Positions 8,466-19,494 are shown, counted from the stretch's first letter. The stretch is DNA of 64,000 nucleotides from an uncultured Clostridia bacterium (GCA_944384905.1 CALWVE010000002.1:1-64000); one strand, 5' to 3'. Made by a program: numbers and translations. The notes: generated by a model from the letters alone, not told the origin.

Positions 8466-8948
8466 TCAGAACGGCAGATCATCATCGCCGGGAATCTCTT
8501 CAAAATCCCCGCTTGTCCCGCTGGAATAGGCGGATGCGGGTTCGTTAAACGCGGCGGGTCTGGAAGGAGCATAAGAATCATTACGGGAATAGCTGCCGCC
8601 TTGCCCATAAGAATCGCCTTCTTCACTCCGCTTGGATTCAACAAAGTGAACGTTATCGGCAACGATTTCAACCGCCTTGCGGTTGTTGCCGTTCTTGTCC
8701 TGATAGGTACGCGTCTGGATGGAACCCTGTACAGCCATCAGCTGGCCTTTGCGGAAATAACGGCAGATAAAATCGGCCGTGCTGCGCCAAGCAACCACAT
8801 CGATAAAATCGGTCTGGCGCTCGGTGCCCGCTTTGGCATAAGAACGTCCCACAGCCAGCGTAAAGCTGACTACAGATACGTCGCCGGATGTGTGTTTCAG
8901 TTCAGGGTCCGCTGTCAGGCGGCCTACGATTGCTGCAACGTTTAACAT
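8466..8948 (-). CDS. ssb: Single-stranded DNA-binding protein
   Basis: A 160-residue SSB. An OB-fold occupies residues 1-105, starting [18 protein letters not shown]. It is followed by a flexible Ser/Gly/Tyr-rich linker and the acidic tip DDDLPF that recruits partner proteins. It lies between rpsF and rpsR, as in most Firmicutes, and so couples replication and repair to ribosomal protein synthesis. Confidence 0.97.
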   Translation of the reverse strand: MLNVAAIVGRLTADPELKHTSGDVSVVSFTLAVGRSYAKAGTERQTDFIDVVAWRSTADFICRYFRKGQLMAVQGSIQTRTYQDKNGNNRKAVEIVADNVHFVESKRSEEGDSYGQGGSYSRNDSYAPSRPAAFNEPASAYSSGTSGDFEEIPGDDDLPF

Positions 8949-8971
8949 ACTAGCTCTCTCTTTCCGTCCGC

Positions 8972-9355
8972 TTATTCAGCAGCGGTTTCAGCTTCTGCCG
9001 GAGCAGCTTCAACAGCCGTTTCAGCCTGCTCGGGGGCCTTCTTCTGAAGCTTGGAAGGTTTCACTTCGATCTTCTTCACAGCCGAACGAAGCACGCCATC
9101 GGTAATGTTGTAGATACGGTTGAGCTCGCTGATGAAGTCCGGTTCGCTCTTGAAGCTGATGAGGGCATAATAGCCTTCAGTCTGCTTTTCGATCGGATAC
9201 GCCAGTCTTCTTTTGCCCCATTCGTCAACAACATCGATAGTACCGTGGGCGGCGATGAGCGCTTTGAACTTTTCAACTGTGGAAGCAATGCCTTCCTCAC
9301 CCAGCTTGGTGGAGAGGACCATCACCGTTTCATAAGAATTCACGATTCCTGCCAT
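8972..9355 (-). CDS. rpsF: 30S ribosomal protein S6
   Basis: A 127-residue S6. It starts MAGIVNSYETVMVLST at ATG 9355, with AAAGGAGGTG about 9 nt upstream; in-frame codons further upstream precede this ribosome site and are rejected. The core EWGKRRLAYPIEKQTEGYY is typical. The C-terminal tail is Ala/Glu/Pro-rich (AETAVEAAPAEAETAAE), longer than in many homologues and presumably disordered. First gene of the operon. Confidence 0.96.
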   Translation of the reverse strand: MAGIVNSYETVMVLSTKLGEEGIASTVEKFKALIAAHGTIDVVDEWGKRRLAYPIEKQTEGYYALISFKSEPDFISELNRIYNITDGVLRSAVKKIEVKPSKLQKKAPEQAETAVEAAPAEAETAAE

Positions 9356-9492
9356 GTGTTTGCACCTCCTTTTGGACGTTTGGCCCGTAATGGGTACGGG
9401 CAAGGATGAAAAATTTCCTTATCTGGCGGCATAAACGCAGATACGCATGCCGCAACGCATAATATTATACCAGCCGGATTTCATAAAGTCAA
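9356..9492 (-). promoter_or_regulatory. rpsF operon promoter and structured leader
   Basis: TTGACT (9492-9487) and TATAAT (9469-9464) are 17 bp apart. The leader of about 100 nt contains two perfect 7-bp hairpins, GCGGCAT/ATGCCGC and GCCCGTA/TACGGGC, the second just before the ribosome site. Many Firmicutes regulate this operon through an S6-S18 binding leader, so the first hairpin is a candidate. The match to the described motif was not checked. Confidence 0.7.
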
Positions 9493-9520
9493 GAAAAAAT
9501 ACCAGGTTTTTTCGGGATTT

Positions 9521-10372
9521 TTATTTATCGCCGGTGTATCCCGCGGAATAGCCGGGTGCATCCGTTTCAAAGGTGAAATCATCGTCGATGTCCGCTTTGA
9601 CGCGCACGGTACCGGTGGCCCAGGCCAGTTCCATCTGCGTTTTGATCTCCTGCGCCCCGGCATCCCAGTAATCGAGATGCAGGCGCACATCCCAGTAGCC
9701 CGGATAACCGCCGGGAAGCGGATGCTCCACCCATTCGACCTGCGTTTCATATTTGAAATCCAGAAAGGATACCCTCAGCTGACGTTCGATTTCGTTCAGC
9801 TGCGTACGGTCGGAATCTTCCCGGTATATCGATTCGCCAACCAACAATTCTTTATTCTCCTTGTACTGGCTTCGCTTTTCATCTGTAAACGGCTGGATAA
9901 AATCACCGTATTTTTCTTCGAGCAGCGCCTGCACATCCGCCGCGTCGTCTCCGGTCACTTCCAAATACACGCGGTATCCCAGCGTTTCATCCAATTCCAA
10001 CCCGGCGGTCAGGGTAAACGCATAATCAACATAAGCTTCGCCATACGGCATAGACTTAATTTCGTACCACCAGGCATACGCGTCGTTGGCTGAATATTTG
10101 ACCTTGCGAAGCTCTGACGGGCGTGTCTCAGAATCTTTCACCATCTTCTGCCAGTACCCAAGCGAATGCGTACTGTCTTCCGTGACGTAGAGAATTGTAG
10201 GGCCTCCGTTTTCAAACTGCACACCAGCGTAATCTTCCGGCGCCGTGCCTTCTCTGGCTTGTTTGACCAATTGATACACATGCTCTACTTTCTGATCAGG
10301 CATCTCGCCACAGCCGACCAAATAAAGCAAAAATATCAGGCAGAAACCAAAAACAGAAAAACGCCGCAGCAT
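9521..10372 (-). CDS. Lipoprotein, paralogue of the upstream gene, unknown family
   Basis: A 283-residue predicted lipoprotein. The signal peptide ends in lipobox LVGC near residue 21. ATG 10372 is chosen for AAGGAGG 8 nt upstream; an earlier in-frame TTG is within reach but poorly placed. I do not recognise a family. It is clearly homologous over its full length to the gene immediately upstream. Shared blocks are GTAPEDYAG, EEKYGDFIQP or GEKYGDFIQP, DFKYET, GGYPGYW, HLDYWDAGAQEI and the C-terminal YSAGYTG. These argue for one compact beta-rich, aromatic-rich extracellular domain. Only 45 bp separate the two genes, so they are probably co-transcribed. Confidence 0.8.
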   Translation of the reverse strand: MLRRFSVFGFCLIFLLYLVGCGEMPDQKVEHVYQLVKQAREGTAPEDYAGVQFENGGPTILYVTEDSTHSLGYWQKMVKDSETRPSELRKVKYSANDAYAWWYEIKSMPYGEAYVDYAFTLTAGLELDETLGYRVYLEVTGDDAADVQALLEEKYGDFIQPFTDEKRSQYKENKELLVGESIYREDSDRTQLNEIERQLRVSFLDFKYETQVEWVEHPLPGGYPGYWDVRLHLDYWDAGAQEIKTQMELAWATGTVRVKADIDDDFTFETDAPGYSAGYTGDK

Positions 10373-10417
10373 GGTCAAAACCTCCTTACATCAAATGATT
10401 TGATTTTAATAAACAAC

Positions 10418-11281
10418 TCAGCGTTCCCCGGTATATCCAGCGGAATAACGGGGTGTATCTGTTTTAAAAGTAAATTCATCGTCGATCTCTGTACGGACAA
10501 CGATAGTAGGGGGATCCCACATCCTTCCAATCTGAATGCCAATCTCTTGTGCGCCTGCATCCCAATAATCAAGATGCACATATACGTTCCAGTAGCCCGG
10601 ATAGCCGCCCATGATCGGATGATCTACCCATTCGGTCCATGTTTCGTATTTGAAATCCAACGGTGATTCTTTGAGTTCCTGTTCGATTGCGTTCAGGCGG
10701 TTCCGATCGGAAACGACTTCATAGAGATACGGTCCTGCCATCGAACTCGAATCCTTATACTGATACGTTTCCCACAACTCATTGGAGAGCGGCTGGATAA
10801 AATCGCCATACTTTTCCCCCATCAGATTGAAAACAGCCTGGCCATCCGGACCTCCTGTACGCAGATAAACCCGCCAGCCCAATTGATCCGTCCATTCATA
10901 CCCACAGGTCATTGTAAAATCATAATCAATATAAGTTTCCCCATAAGGCGCTTGCCGAATTTCCTCCCACCACGCCTGCGCGGTATTCATGTTGTAATAA
11001 TCCCCGGCAACAACCACCGCCACATGATAGTAGTCATCTTGAAGCAGCCGCTGCCAGCGGCGCAGGCTGTCGTTGCCGTCTTGTGTGACGAATACGACAA
11101 TTTCGCTTTTCGAGCCGGGAACCAGCGTCCAGCCTGCGTAGTCTTCCGGCGCCGTTCCCAGCCGCACATCCTGTTCGAGATATTCAAGCTGTGTATAAGT
11201 TTTTTCCTGTGAGGTACAGCCGGGCAAACAAAGCAAAAGCAACACAGCCAAACAAATGTAGTGGATCGATCTCTTTTTCAT
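10418..11281 (-). CDS. Lipoprotein, paralogue of the downstream gene, unknown family
   Basis: A 287-residue predicted lipoprotein. The signal peptide MKKRSIHYICLAVLLLLCLPGC has lipobox LPGC (Cys22), written here as start MKKRSIH and end LCLPGC. ATG 11281 follows GGGGGAG. It is homologous to the next gene across the whole mature region; see that entry for shared blocks. The conserved GTAPEDYAGW block is near residue 38 and the conserved C terminus is YSAGYTGER. No catalytic motif is visible. A strong promoter, TTGACA-17-TACAAT, precedes it. A binding, structural or inhibitor role outside the membrane is possible; I cannot assign one. Confidence 0.8.
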   Translation of the reverse strand: MKKRSIHYICLAVLLLLCLPGCTSQEKTYTQLEYLEQDVRLGTAPEDYAGWTLVPGSKSEIVVFVTQDGNDSLRRWQRLLQDDYYHVAVVVAGDYYNMNTAQAWWEEIRQAPYGETYIDYDFTMTCGYEWTDQLGWRVYLRTGGPDGQAVFNLMGEKYGDFIQPLSNELWETYQYKDSSSMAGPYLYEVVSDRNRLNAIEQELKESPLDFKYETWTEWVDHPIMGGYPGYWNVYVHLDYWDAGAQEIGIQIGRMWDPPTIVVRTEIDDEFTFKTDTPRYSAGYTGER

Positions 11282-11359
11282 GTTATCTCCCCCTTTTTTC
11301 TATGCGTTTGACCGCAAAAGGAAGTTTAAACAAAATTTTTCTGCCTTCTTTGTAAGTTT

Positions 11360-11388
11360 ATTGTAAATTATTTTCAAATATTTGTCAA
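11360..11388 (-). promoter_or_regulatory. Promoter of the tandem lipoprotein operon
   Basis: Minus-strand TTGACA (11388-11383), 17 bp, TACAAT (11365-11360), in a very AT-rich stretch 80 bp upstream of the first lipoprotein gene. Confidence 0.75.
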
Positions 11389-11448
11389 TAATTTTTGTGT
11401 ATTATGACGGTTTCCTTTTGATGGTTTTTGGCAAAATCCACACGCCGG

Positions 11449-11477
11449 TTGATTTTCAAGCCGTCCTTGTGTACAAT
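11449..11477 (+). promoter_or_regulatory. Promoter of the RlmI-like gene
   Basis: TTGATT (11449-11454), 17 bp, TACAAT (11472-11477), 48 bp before the start codon and divergent from the lipoprotein promoter. Confidence 0.7.
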
Positions 11478-11524
11478 GAATACGATCCAACGCGGACTTT
11501 TCATTTTATATAGATAAGGACGGA

Positions 11525-12766
11525 ATGACCATGAAGACACAGCGACCCTATCCCCGCTTTTTTGTAACGCCCAAAGGCGAAAAATGGCTGCAGAGCGGCC
11601 ACGCCTGGGTATATGACGCCGAAATCACCCGCCGGGAAGGCGAAGCCGAAAACGGCGGACTGGTGGATGTGCTCAGCCCGAAAGGAAAGTACATCGGCAC
11701 GGGCTTTTTAAGCGAGACTTCCAAAATCCGCGTGCGCCTGATTTCACGCAACGCCAACGACACGTTTGATGACGCTTTTTTTGCCCGCCGCCTGCGCTGG
11801 GCTTGGGAATACCGCAAAACCGTATTGGCAGACAGCCTCATTGGCTGCCAATATCCCAATGCACGTCTGATTTTCGGCGAAGCCGATCAGTTCCCGGGGC
11901 TGACCGTCGACCTTTTTAACGACGTACTGGTGATTCAGGTGCTTTCGCTCGGCATGGACCTGCGCAAAGAAATGCTGATGCACACGCTGGTTTCGATTTT
12001 GGAGGAAGACGGCCTGACAATCCGCGGCGTGTACGAGCGCAACGATGTGGGCATCCGCGCGCACGAAGGACTGCAGGAAAACAAAGGCTGGCTGTTCTGC
12101 CGCGAGCGTCCGGAAGACACCAAAACGCTGATCAGAGAAAACGGCATTTTGTATGAAGTTGATTTTGAAAACGGGCAGAAAACCGGATTTTTCCTCGACC
12201 AAAAGCTCAACCGCCGCGCCGTGGCCCGCATCGCCGCCGGCAAAACGGTTTTAGACTGCTTCACGCACACGGGGTCTTTCGCGCTGAACGCGGCCAAAGG
12301 CGGCGCCAAACAAGTCACGGCTGTGGATATTTCCGCGCTGGCTGTGGAAGAAACCAACGCCAACATTCGCCGCAACGGTCTGGAAAACGTTGTCAGCTGC
12401 GTAGAAGCGGATGTATTCGATTATCTTTCGGGCGGAAGCGTAAAGCCGGGCGAATACGACTTTATTATCCTCGACCCGCCGGCGTTTACGAAATCGCGCA
12501 AGACCGTGGAAAGCGCCATGCGCGGCTACAAGGAAATCAATCTGCGCGCGATGAAGCTTCTCCCCCGCGGCGGCTATCTGGCCACCTGCTCCTGCTCGCA
12601 TTTTGCAACGGAAGAACTGTTCATCAAGATGCTGCACAGCGCGGCTCGTGACGCGGGCGTATCGCTTCGACAGATCGAAGCCCGCCAGCAAGCGCCGGAT
12701 CATCCGATCCTTTGGAATATGGAAGAAACCAACTACCTGAAATTCTTCCTGTTCCAGGTCATCTAA
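11525..12766 (+). CDS. rlmI: Class I rRNA methyltransferase, RlmI-like
   Basis: A 413-residue protein with the architecture of 23S rRNA m5C1962 methyltransferase RlmI. An N-terminal PUA domain covers residues 8-80 (KGEKWLQSGHAWVYDAEI). A central domain follows, then a Rossmann methyltransferase with SAM motif VLDCFTHTGSFALNAAKGGA (split as VLDCFTHTG and SFALNAAKGGA) and catalytic-loop motif IILDPPAFTKS. A later Cys-rich CSCSHF supplies candidate catalytic cysteines. ATG 11525 and ATG 11531 are both possible; AAGGA lies 4 and 10 nt away respectively. Monocistronic between divergent lipoproteins and groES. Confidence 0.87.
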   Translation: MTMKTQRPYPRFFVTPKGEKWLQSGHAWVYDAEITRREGEAENGGLVDVLSPKGKYIGTGFLSETSKIRVRLISRNANDTFDDAFFARRLRWAWEYRKTVLADSLIGCQYPNARLIFGEADQFPGLTVDLFNDVLVIQVLSLGMDLRKEMLMHTLVSILEEDGLTIRGVYERNDVGIRAHEGLQENKGWLFCRERPEDTKTLIRENGILYEVDFENGQKTGFFLDQKLNRRAVARIAAGKTVLDCFTHTGSFALNAAKGGAKQVTAVDISALAVEETNANIRRNGLENVVSCVEADVFDYLSGGSVKPGEYDFIILDPPAFTKSRKTVESAMRGYKEINLRAMKLLPRGGYLATCSCSHFATEELFIKMLHSAARDAGVSLRQIEARQQAPDHPILWNMEETNYLKFFLFQVI

Positions 12767-12828
12767 ACCGGCAAACGGATATAATTATTAACGTTCTGTA
12801 AAAAAGAAAAAAATCCCATGAGGACCCC

Positions 12829-12857
12829 TTGATTTTTCTGCGCAATGGTACTACAAT
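12829..12857 (+). promoter_or_regulatory. groES-groEL sigma-A promoter
   Basis: TTGATT (12829-12834), 17 bp, TACAAT (12852-12857), directly before the CIRCE operator. Confidence 0.85.
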
Positions 12858-12861
12858 AGTT

Positions 12862-13208
<347 letters not shown>

Positions 13209-13263
13209 TTCATTCGCTTTTTATATTGAAAGCTAAATCAGACGCTTTACAGGAGGAACATGA

Positions 13264-14892
<1,629 letters not shown>

Positions 14893-14922
14893 TCCCATCC
14901 GCTTAAATCAAGCAAAAAACAA

Positions 14923-14967
14923 CGAGGTTTGGAACTCTATACGAGCTTCCAAACCTCGCTTTTTTTA
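14923..14967 (+). terminator. groESL terminator
   Basis: Perfect 12-bp stem CGAGGTTTGGAA / TTCCAAACCTCG followed by CTTTTTTT. Confidence 0.93.
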
Positions 14968-14983
14968 TAGATCATAGATAAAA

Positions 14984-15024
14984 CAAAAAGGACGTGCCTT
15001 TACAAAATGAGACACGTCCTTTTG
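14984..15024 (-). terminator. gerA operon terminator
   Basis: Stem AAAAGGACGTG / CACGTCCTTTT beginning immediately after the gerC stop codon on the minus strand and followed by T-rich sequence. Confidence 0.88.
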
Positions 15025-15025
15025 C

Positions 15026-16132
15026 TTACAGAAACGGGAAAATTTCTCCGCCCACATGGTTAACCTGCGCCTGTACATCCACAAAAATTCTGTATCGCCC
15101 TACAATCGATTCAGGATCTTCCCGCAGCTTTTGCCACAAGGATCGATCATGTGCGGCCAGGAAAATACCAAATCCAAAAACATCACATTGATTTTTCACC
15201 AATGTTTTTTCGATAACCGCTTCTGCCTGCTTATAAATTTCCTGTGACAAAGCCGCTGAAAGGGTTTGATCGTTCCAGCCGTCTCCGCCCGGCGCGCTGT
15301 CATAAGAAATCATATCCGCCTCGCAGCGGATCTGAACTTTAATATCGTAGGTATTTTCCCCACGGGAAAACTTGACGTCTGATTTTCCGATACGCAGCGA
15401 AACGGTTTCCCGCTGGTCGTTTTCCAGCGCATAGGTCACCCCTTGCAAAGTGCCCTGTACAGCCAGCAGGCCGCTCGTTTCGTAGGTATCGAGTGTATCA
15501 CAGAGCTTCCCCTGCGCAAAAAGAGCAGTATCTTTCAGCTCGATCAAATCTTTTCCGGCGCTTAAAATCGGCAGACAGGCCGCAGACCCCGGAATTGTAC
15601 GTGCGTTTGAAAAATCGATCACACGCATATTGACGGCGCTCCCGCCCGTGATATCGACGTCGATCATATCCTCGATCGCATCGCTTGCGATCAGTTCGTC
15701 ATTTTGCTGGACATTCAGAAGCTCCTCTGCCGATCCATCTGCCATAAACAGTTTCACGGACGGACGGGATTCAAAATGTCTTGAGAAAAAATCAAGGGCA
15801 TCATCGAGTCCATTCTCGCAGCAGGATCGACCCAGAATCACGAGATAGTTGTGGGAATAGAGCGGATATTTTCCGGTTTTCATCTTGATGGAATCGAGCG
15901 CCAGAAAAACAGTTTCGCCCTCGCCCGTCAGAACTTCTTCTTTCTCTTCGTCACCAGCACGTGCAGCCCGAACCGTCGTGCGGTAGCCATTTTCCGTGCG
16001 GTCTACGCCAATCGCGTGAATCAGCAGCCGATCGTACAGCTGAATGGAACATCCCGTGAGCATCGGCAAAATAGCGACCAGCACAACAAAAGCCGATGCA
16101 CGTTTCCATACACTTTTACACGCAAGTTTCAT
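15026..16132 (-). CDS. gerC: Ger(x)C-family spore germination lipoprotein
   Basis: A 368-residue C subunit of a GerA-type nutrient germinant receptor. The signal peptide ends in lipobox MLTGC (Cys28), which anchors it to the outer face of the spore inner membrane. The family pattern LLIHAIGVDRTENGYRTTV follows. The middle segment YSHNYLVILG and C-terminal VDVQAQVNHVGGEI fit the family. It overlaps the permease gene by 4 bases (ATGA). Paralogue groups are hard to separate, so no specific germinant is proposed. Confidence 0.92.
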   Translation of the reverse strand: MKLACKSVWKRASAFVVLVAILPMLTGCSIQLYDRLLIHAIGVDRTENGYRTTVRAARAGDEEKEEVLTGEGETVFLALDSIKMKTGKYPLYSHNYLVILGRSCCENGLDDALDFFSRHFESRPSVKLFMADGSAEELLNVQQNDELIASDAIEDMIDVDITGGSAVNMRVIDFSNARTIPGSAACLPILSAGKDLIELKDTALFAQGKLCDTLDTYETSGLLAVQGTLQGVTYALENDQRETVSLRIGKSDVKFSRGENTYDIKVQIRCEADMISYDSAPGGDGWNDQTLSAALSQEIYKQAEAVIEKTLVKNQCDVFGFGIFLAAHDRSLWQKLREDPESIVGRYRIFVDVQAQVNHVGGEIFPFL

Positions 16133-17229
16133 GTCTTTTCCTTTCTGCTGCCTTGAACCCAGCTAATCACCAAAACCAAAAGTGGAATCACGATAAAGAG
16201 CAATGCTGTGCTGTACAGCACAAGCTGAGAAGAAAACAGATATTTTTGCAGCGGGAAGAAATTTGCGGTGGCGGCAGCCAACCCGGACACCACAACAGCC
16301 TGAAGCAGCATCAGCCACAGCTGCGGAGAAATCCGCTTCTTTTTTTGCAGCAGACTGCGATCCTGAAACTGGAATGCGTAAGAACCCGATAAGAAATTTA
16401 AGGTAATTCGCATCACCAGACTGACGATCCACAGCACCAAAAACACCATATCCAGCCGCTGGATAGCCCCCAGATTGGCCATAACCGACAGCGTATAGGC
16501 GGGGAACAGCTGGTTCACAGCAAAAATACCCAGGGCTCCGGCTATCAGCGTAATCAGTACGGCCGAAAGCACATGGCCGACCGCATTGCACCACAAAAAG
16601 CCCTTGACCTTTTTCCCGCTGATTTTAGGCAGCAAAATCACGATATCCATCAGCATGGTACTGCGTCTTGCAATCAGCATAGCGGCATCCTGCGGTGCCC
16701 AGGTGCCCATCGAAAACATACGGATGCGCTGCGGCTCTACCTGCCGGATCAGCGCAATAAACATCAAAGCAAAGCTGAAAACGATCAATGCAGCCGCAAA
16801 AATACCTGCACGGGACGTTGTCGCCAGACCTTTCCACGCCCCATACAATGCGGCGCACACGATACTAACGGATATCATCCAGACCGGCACAGAAGGATTG
16901 AGCGTATTTTCGATAAACACCAGGAAAAACACCAGAAACGAATAGCTGTAATACGCGCCCGCGATAAAATACAAAACGCCCAAAACGCGTGCCGTTCCCG
17001 CCCCCAGGCGAAGACGAACAGTTTCCAACAAGCCCAGGCCCTGATGATCGAGAATCAGAACCGGAACGGCCGCCAAAGAAGTTACGGCAAATGACAAGAG
17101 AACCGTCATAAGCCCTTCCATCATACTGCCGTTGAGCAACCGCGGGCTCACGGATGCCGCCGATACCACAGCCGCCGCAAACGAAGCGGCAAAAAAACTT
17201 CCTGCCGTTATGGTTGCGCGTTTAGTCAT
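16129..17229 (-). CDS. gerB: GerAB-type spore germination permease
   Basis: A 366-residue B subunit of a germinant receptor, from the amino acid/polyamine transporter superfamily. About ten membrane spans are visible, starting with ITAGSFFAASFAAAVVSAAS. The family pattern GSMMEGLMTVLLSF lies near residue 33, and LGAGTARVLGVLYFIAG follows. The C terminus is basic. It overlaps gerA by 8 bases and gerC by 4, so the three subunits are translationally coupled. It is likely the germinant-sensing subunit by analogy with Bacillus. Confidence 0.92.
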   Translation of the reverse strand: MTKRATITAGSFFAASFAAAVVSAASVSPRLLNGSMMEGLMTVLLSFAVTSLAAVPVLILDHQGLGLLETVRLRLGAGTARVLGVLYFIAGAYYSYSFLVFFLVFIENTLNPSVPVWMISVSIVCAALYGAWKGLATTSRAGIFAAALIVFSFALMFIALIRQVEPQRIRMFSMGTWAPQDAAMLIARRSTMLMDIVILLPKISGKKVKGFLWCNAVGHVLSAVLITLIAGALGIFAVNQLFPAYTLSVMANLGAIQRLDMVFLVLWIVSLVMRITLNFLSGSYAFQFQDRSLLQKKKRISPQLWLMLLQAVVVSGLAAATANFFPLQKYLFSSQLVLYSTALLFIVIPLLVLVISWVQGSRKEKT

Positions 17230-18682
17230 ACCGTCCCTCCTCCATTACGCCCGGCATAGACTGCACCGGCGCGCTTTGTTTGGAAAGCCGCCGCCAGCTT
17301 ACACGCAAAAATACATCGCGCATACGCCGCAGGGAAAAAGGCGCTACAGGGGATGTGATCGGGATTCCGTAGGTTATTTCGGAGCAAACATTAAACAGCA
17401 TAATCAGTCCGCCCAAGGTGATTCCCCAAAGTCCCAGCGTTCCGCCTATGAGTATAAATACCAGGCGCAATAATGTAGCCGCCTGATAAATTTTCGGAAC
17501 AACATAGCCGGCTATGGCGGTGATCGCCGTAATAATCAGGGTTGTTTCACTCATTAAACCCGAAGAAACCGCCATATCGCCAATGACCAGCGCACCTACG
17601 ATACTGACCGCATGGCTCAGACTTTTAGGCGCACGCAGTCCCGCTTCACGCATCAATTCATATAAGAAAAACGAAAGAATCGACTCGACAAAAATCGAAA
17701 ACGGCGTGCCGGAACCGGATGACGCGATTTTGGTCAGCAGCGTTTCGGGCAGCAGTTCGGGATGAAAGCCGGAAATCGCCACATAAATTCCCGGCAGAAA
17801 AACGCTGATGAGAAAAGCAGTCATCTTGCTGAGACGGTTAAAAGACGCATAAAGCGGACGGTTGGCGTAATCGTCCGGCGTTTGGAAGTTCTCTATAAAC
17901 AGCTGCGGAACAATCACCACGCTGGCACAGCCGTCCACCAGAATCACAATGCGTCCCTCGGAGATTTTACCGCAGGCGGCATCGGGGCGTTCGGTATAGC
18001 CCACCTTATTAAAAACGCCGTTCCGAGCCAAAAAAGGGGTTAGATACTCGGAAGCAAACAGATTTTTCAGACTGCATTTCTCCAGATCCTGTTTAACCTT
18101 TTCCACCAATACAGGGTCGGCGGCCGATTGCAGATACGCGATCAAAACCGGTGTTCGGCTTTCGGTACCTACCGTACAGCGGACAAACTTCATATCTGTG
18201 GTGTGCATTCGGCGGCGGATCAGCATCATATTGATCTGCGACGACTCGACAAAACCGTCTTTTGCGCCGTGCTGCATGGTTTCGTTTTCCGGCTCGCTCA
18301 GGCTTCGGATATTGAATCCCTGCACGCCGAATCCAATGGCGCGTGCCGAACCATCCACCAAAACAACGGCAAAACCCGCCATCAATTTATCGATCACATC
18401 ATCAAACGTCCGAATTTCCAGCTGGTCAACTGCGCCCAAAACATGCTGATTCACCCAGTCTACCGTCTCTTCCCCGCTGCACGGCGGAATTTCCTCGCTG
18501 AGCAGCGGATTCAAAATGCTGATCGAAACATGCTGTTTCCCGATCAAACCATCTATAGCGAGCAATACGGCCCGGCAGCTTCCCAGCGTAAATTTGCGGC
18601 AGATAAAATCGGCGCAGTCTTTGAAATCATTGTTGAGATGATCCATATTCCCTTTCAAGGAAGGCACTAAAGGTTCCGGCAT
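17222..18682 (-). CDS. gerA: GerA-family spore germination protein
   Basis: A 486-residue A subunit of a germinant receptor. It has a soluble N-terminal domain to about residue 275 (VLLAIDGLIGKQHVSISILNPLL, then HVLGAVDQLEIRTFDDVIDKL). About five membrane spans follow, including FLISVFLPGIYVAISGFHPEL. The family motif LREAGLRAPKSLSHAVSIVGALVIGD is present, although the first residue reads M rather than L. ATG 18682 follows AAAGGAT. First gene of the operon, divergent from the DUF421 pair. It implies that this organism forms spores that respond to small-molecule germinants. Confidence 0.93.
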   Translation of the reverse strand: MPEPLVPSLKGNMDHLNNDFKDCADFICRKFTLGSCRAVLLAIDGLIGKQHVSISILNPLLSEEIPPCSGEETVDWVNQHVLGAVDQLEIRTFDDVIDKLMAGFAVVLVDGSARAIGFGVQGFNIRSLSEPENETMQHGAKDGFVESSQINMMLIRRRMHTTDMKFVRCTVGTESRTPVLIAYLQSAADPVLVEKVKQDLEKCSLKNLFASEYLTPFLARNGVFNKVGYTERPDAACGKISEGRIVILVDGCASVVIVPQLFIENFQTPDDYANRPLYASFNRLSKMTAFLISVFLPGIYVAISGFHPELLPETLLTKIASSGSGTPFSIFVESILSFFLYELMREAGLRAPKSLSHAVSIVGALVIGDMAVSSGLMSETTLIITAITAIAGYVVPKIYQAATLLRLVFILIGGTLGLWGITLGGLIMLFNVCSEITYGIPITSPVAPFSLRRMRDVFLRVSWRRLSKQSAPVQSMPGVMEEGRYD

Positions 18683-18703
18683 AACATCACATCCTTTACG
18701 CTG

Positions 18704-18732
18704 TATTGTGTACCAACATGCGTAGTTTATCC
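18704..18732 (-). promoter_or_regulatory. Possible forespore (sigma-G/F-like) promoter of gerA
   Basis: Minus-strand GGATA (18732-18728) and CACAATA (18710-18704), 17 bp apart, resemble the sigma-G pattern GMATR-18-CATNMTA with one mismatch in each box and a spacer one base short. Position, 22 bp before the start codon, is close but acceptable. Tentative. Confidence 0.35.
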
Positions 18733-18804
18733 ACCGTATAACGGATTTGATGAATAAGGCTATCGTATTTCGAAAACAATAGCTTGGAAAGGATGTGAAA
18801 TCCC

Positions 18805-19494
18805 ATGGTGGTTTCTTTGGCGCGCACCCTTATCTTGTATGCGGTCATCATTTTTGCCGTTCGTGTGATGGGCAAAAGACAAATCAGCCAGATGCAGACA
18901 AGCGAGCTGGTGGTTACGCTGCTAATCTCCGATCTGGCCGTTATCCCCATGCAGAATGTTTCCCTGCCGCTTGCGGGCGGATTGATCCCGATTGTGGTTC
19001 TGGTTTTCTGCGAAATATTTGCTTCCGTTTTAATGCTGCGTTTTCCCAAGGTACGGCGCATGATCTGCGGACAGCCTGTCGTTGTCATTGCGCACGGAAA
19101 AATCAATCAGGAAAACATGAAAGCACTGCGAATGACTTTGGAAGATCTTTTTGAACAGCTTCGGCAAAAAGACGTAAAAAGCCTGAACGAAATTGATTAT
19201 GCCATTATGGAGACCAACGGCATGCTCAGTGTCGTTCGATACGACAAGGAAAGTCCCATCACACCCAAGCAGCTTAAAATTCCGGTAGAGGACGAAGGGC
19301 TTGCTGTCGTATTGATTGACGACGGTAACTGGTGTCCGCACTCTTTGATGCTATGCGGCAAAACACAGCAGTGGGGGGCTGATGTTCTGCGCGAACGCAA
19401 AGTAGCTTTGAAAGACGTATTTTTGATGACGCTGAATCACCAGGGCAAAATCTGCATTATCAAGCGCACACAGACAAGGAGGAGCAAAGCGTGA
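18805..19494 (+). CDS. DUF421 (YetF-type) membrane protein
   Basis: A 229-residue protein. Three hydrophobic segments lie in residues 3-85 (LARTLILYAVIIFAVRVMGK, QTSELVVTLLISDLAVIPMQ, GLIPIVVLVFCEIFASVLML). Two small soluble beta-rich domains follow, as in YetF/YrbG/YdfS proteins. The motif VRVMGKRQISQM is diagnostic. Several Bacillus members sit in the spore inner membrane, and one (2Duf) raises spore heat resistance. The position next to gerA fits a spore role, but this is inference. It is followed with a 4-base overlap by a DUF4363 gene. Confidence 0.88.
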   Translation: MVVSLARTLILYAVIIFAVRVMGKRQISQMQTSELVVTLLISDLAVIPMQNVSLPLAGGLIPIVVLVFCEIFASVLMLRFPKVRRMICGQPVVVIAHGKINQENMKALRMTLEDLFEQLRQKDVKSLNEIDYAIMETNGMLSVVRYDKESPITPKQLKIPVEDEGLAVVLIDDGNWCPHSLMLCGKTQQWGADVLRERKVALKDVFLMTLNHQGKICIIKRTQTRRSKA

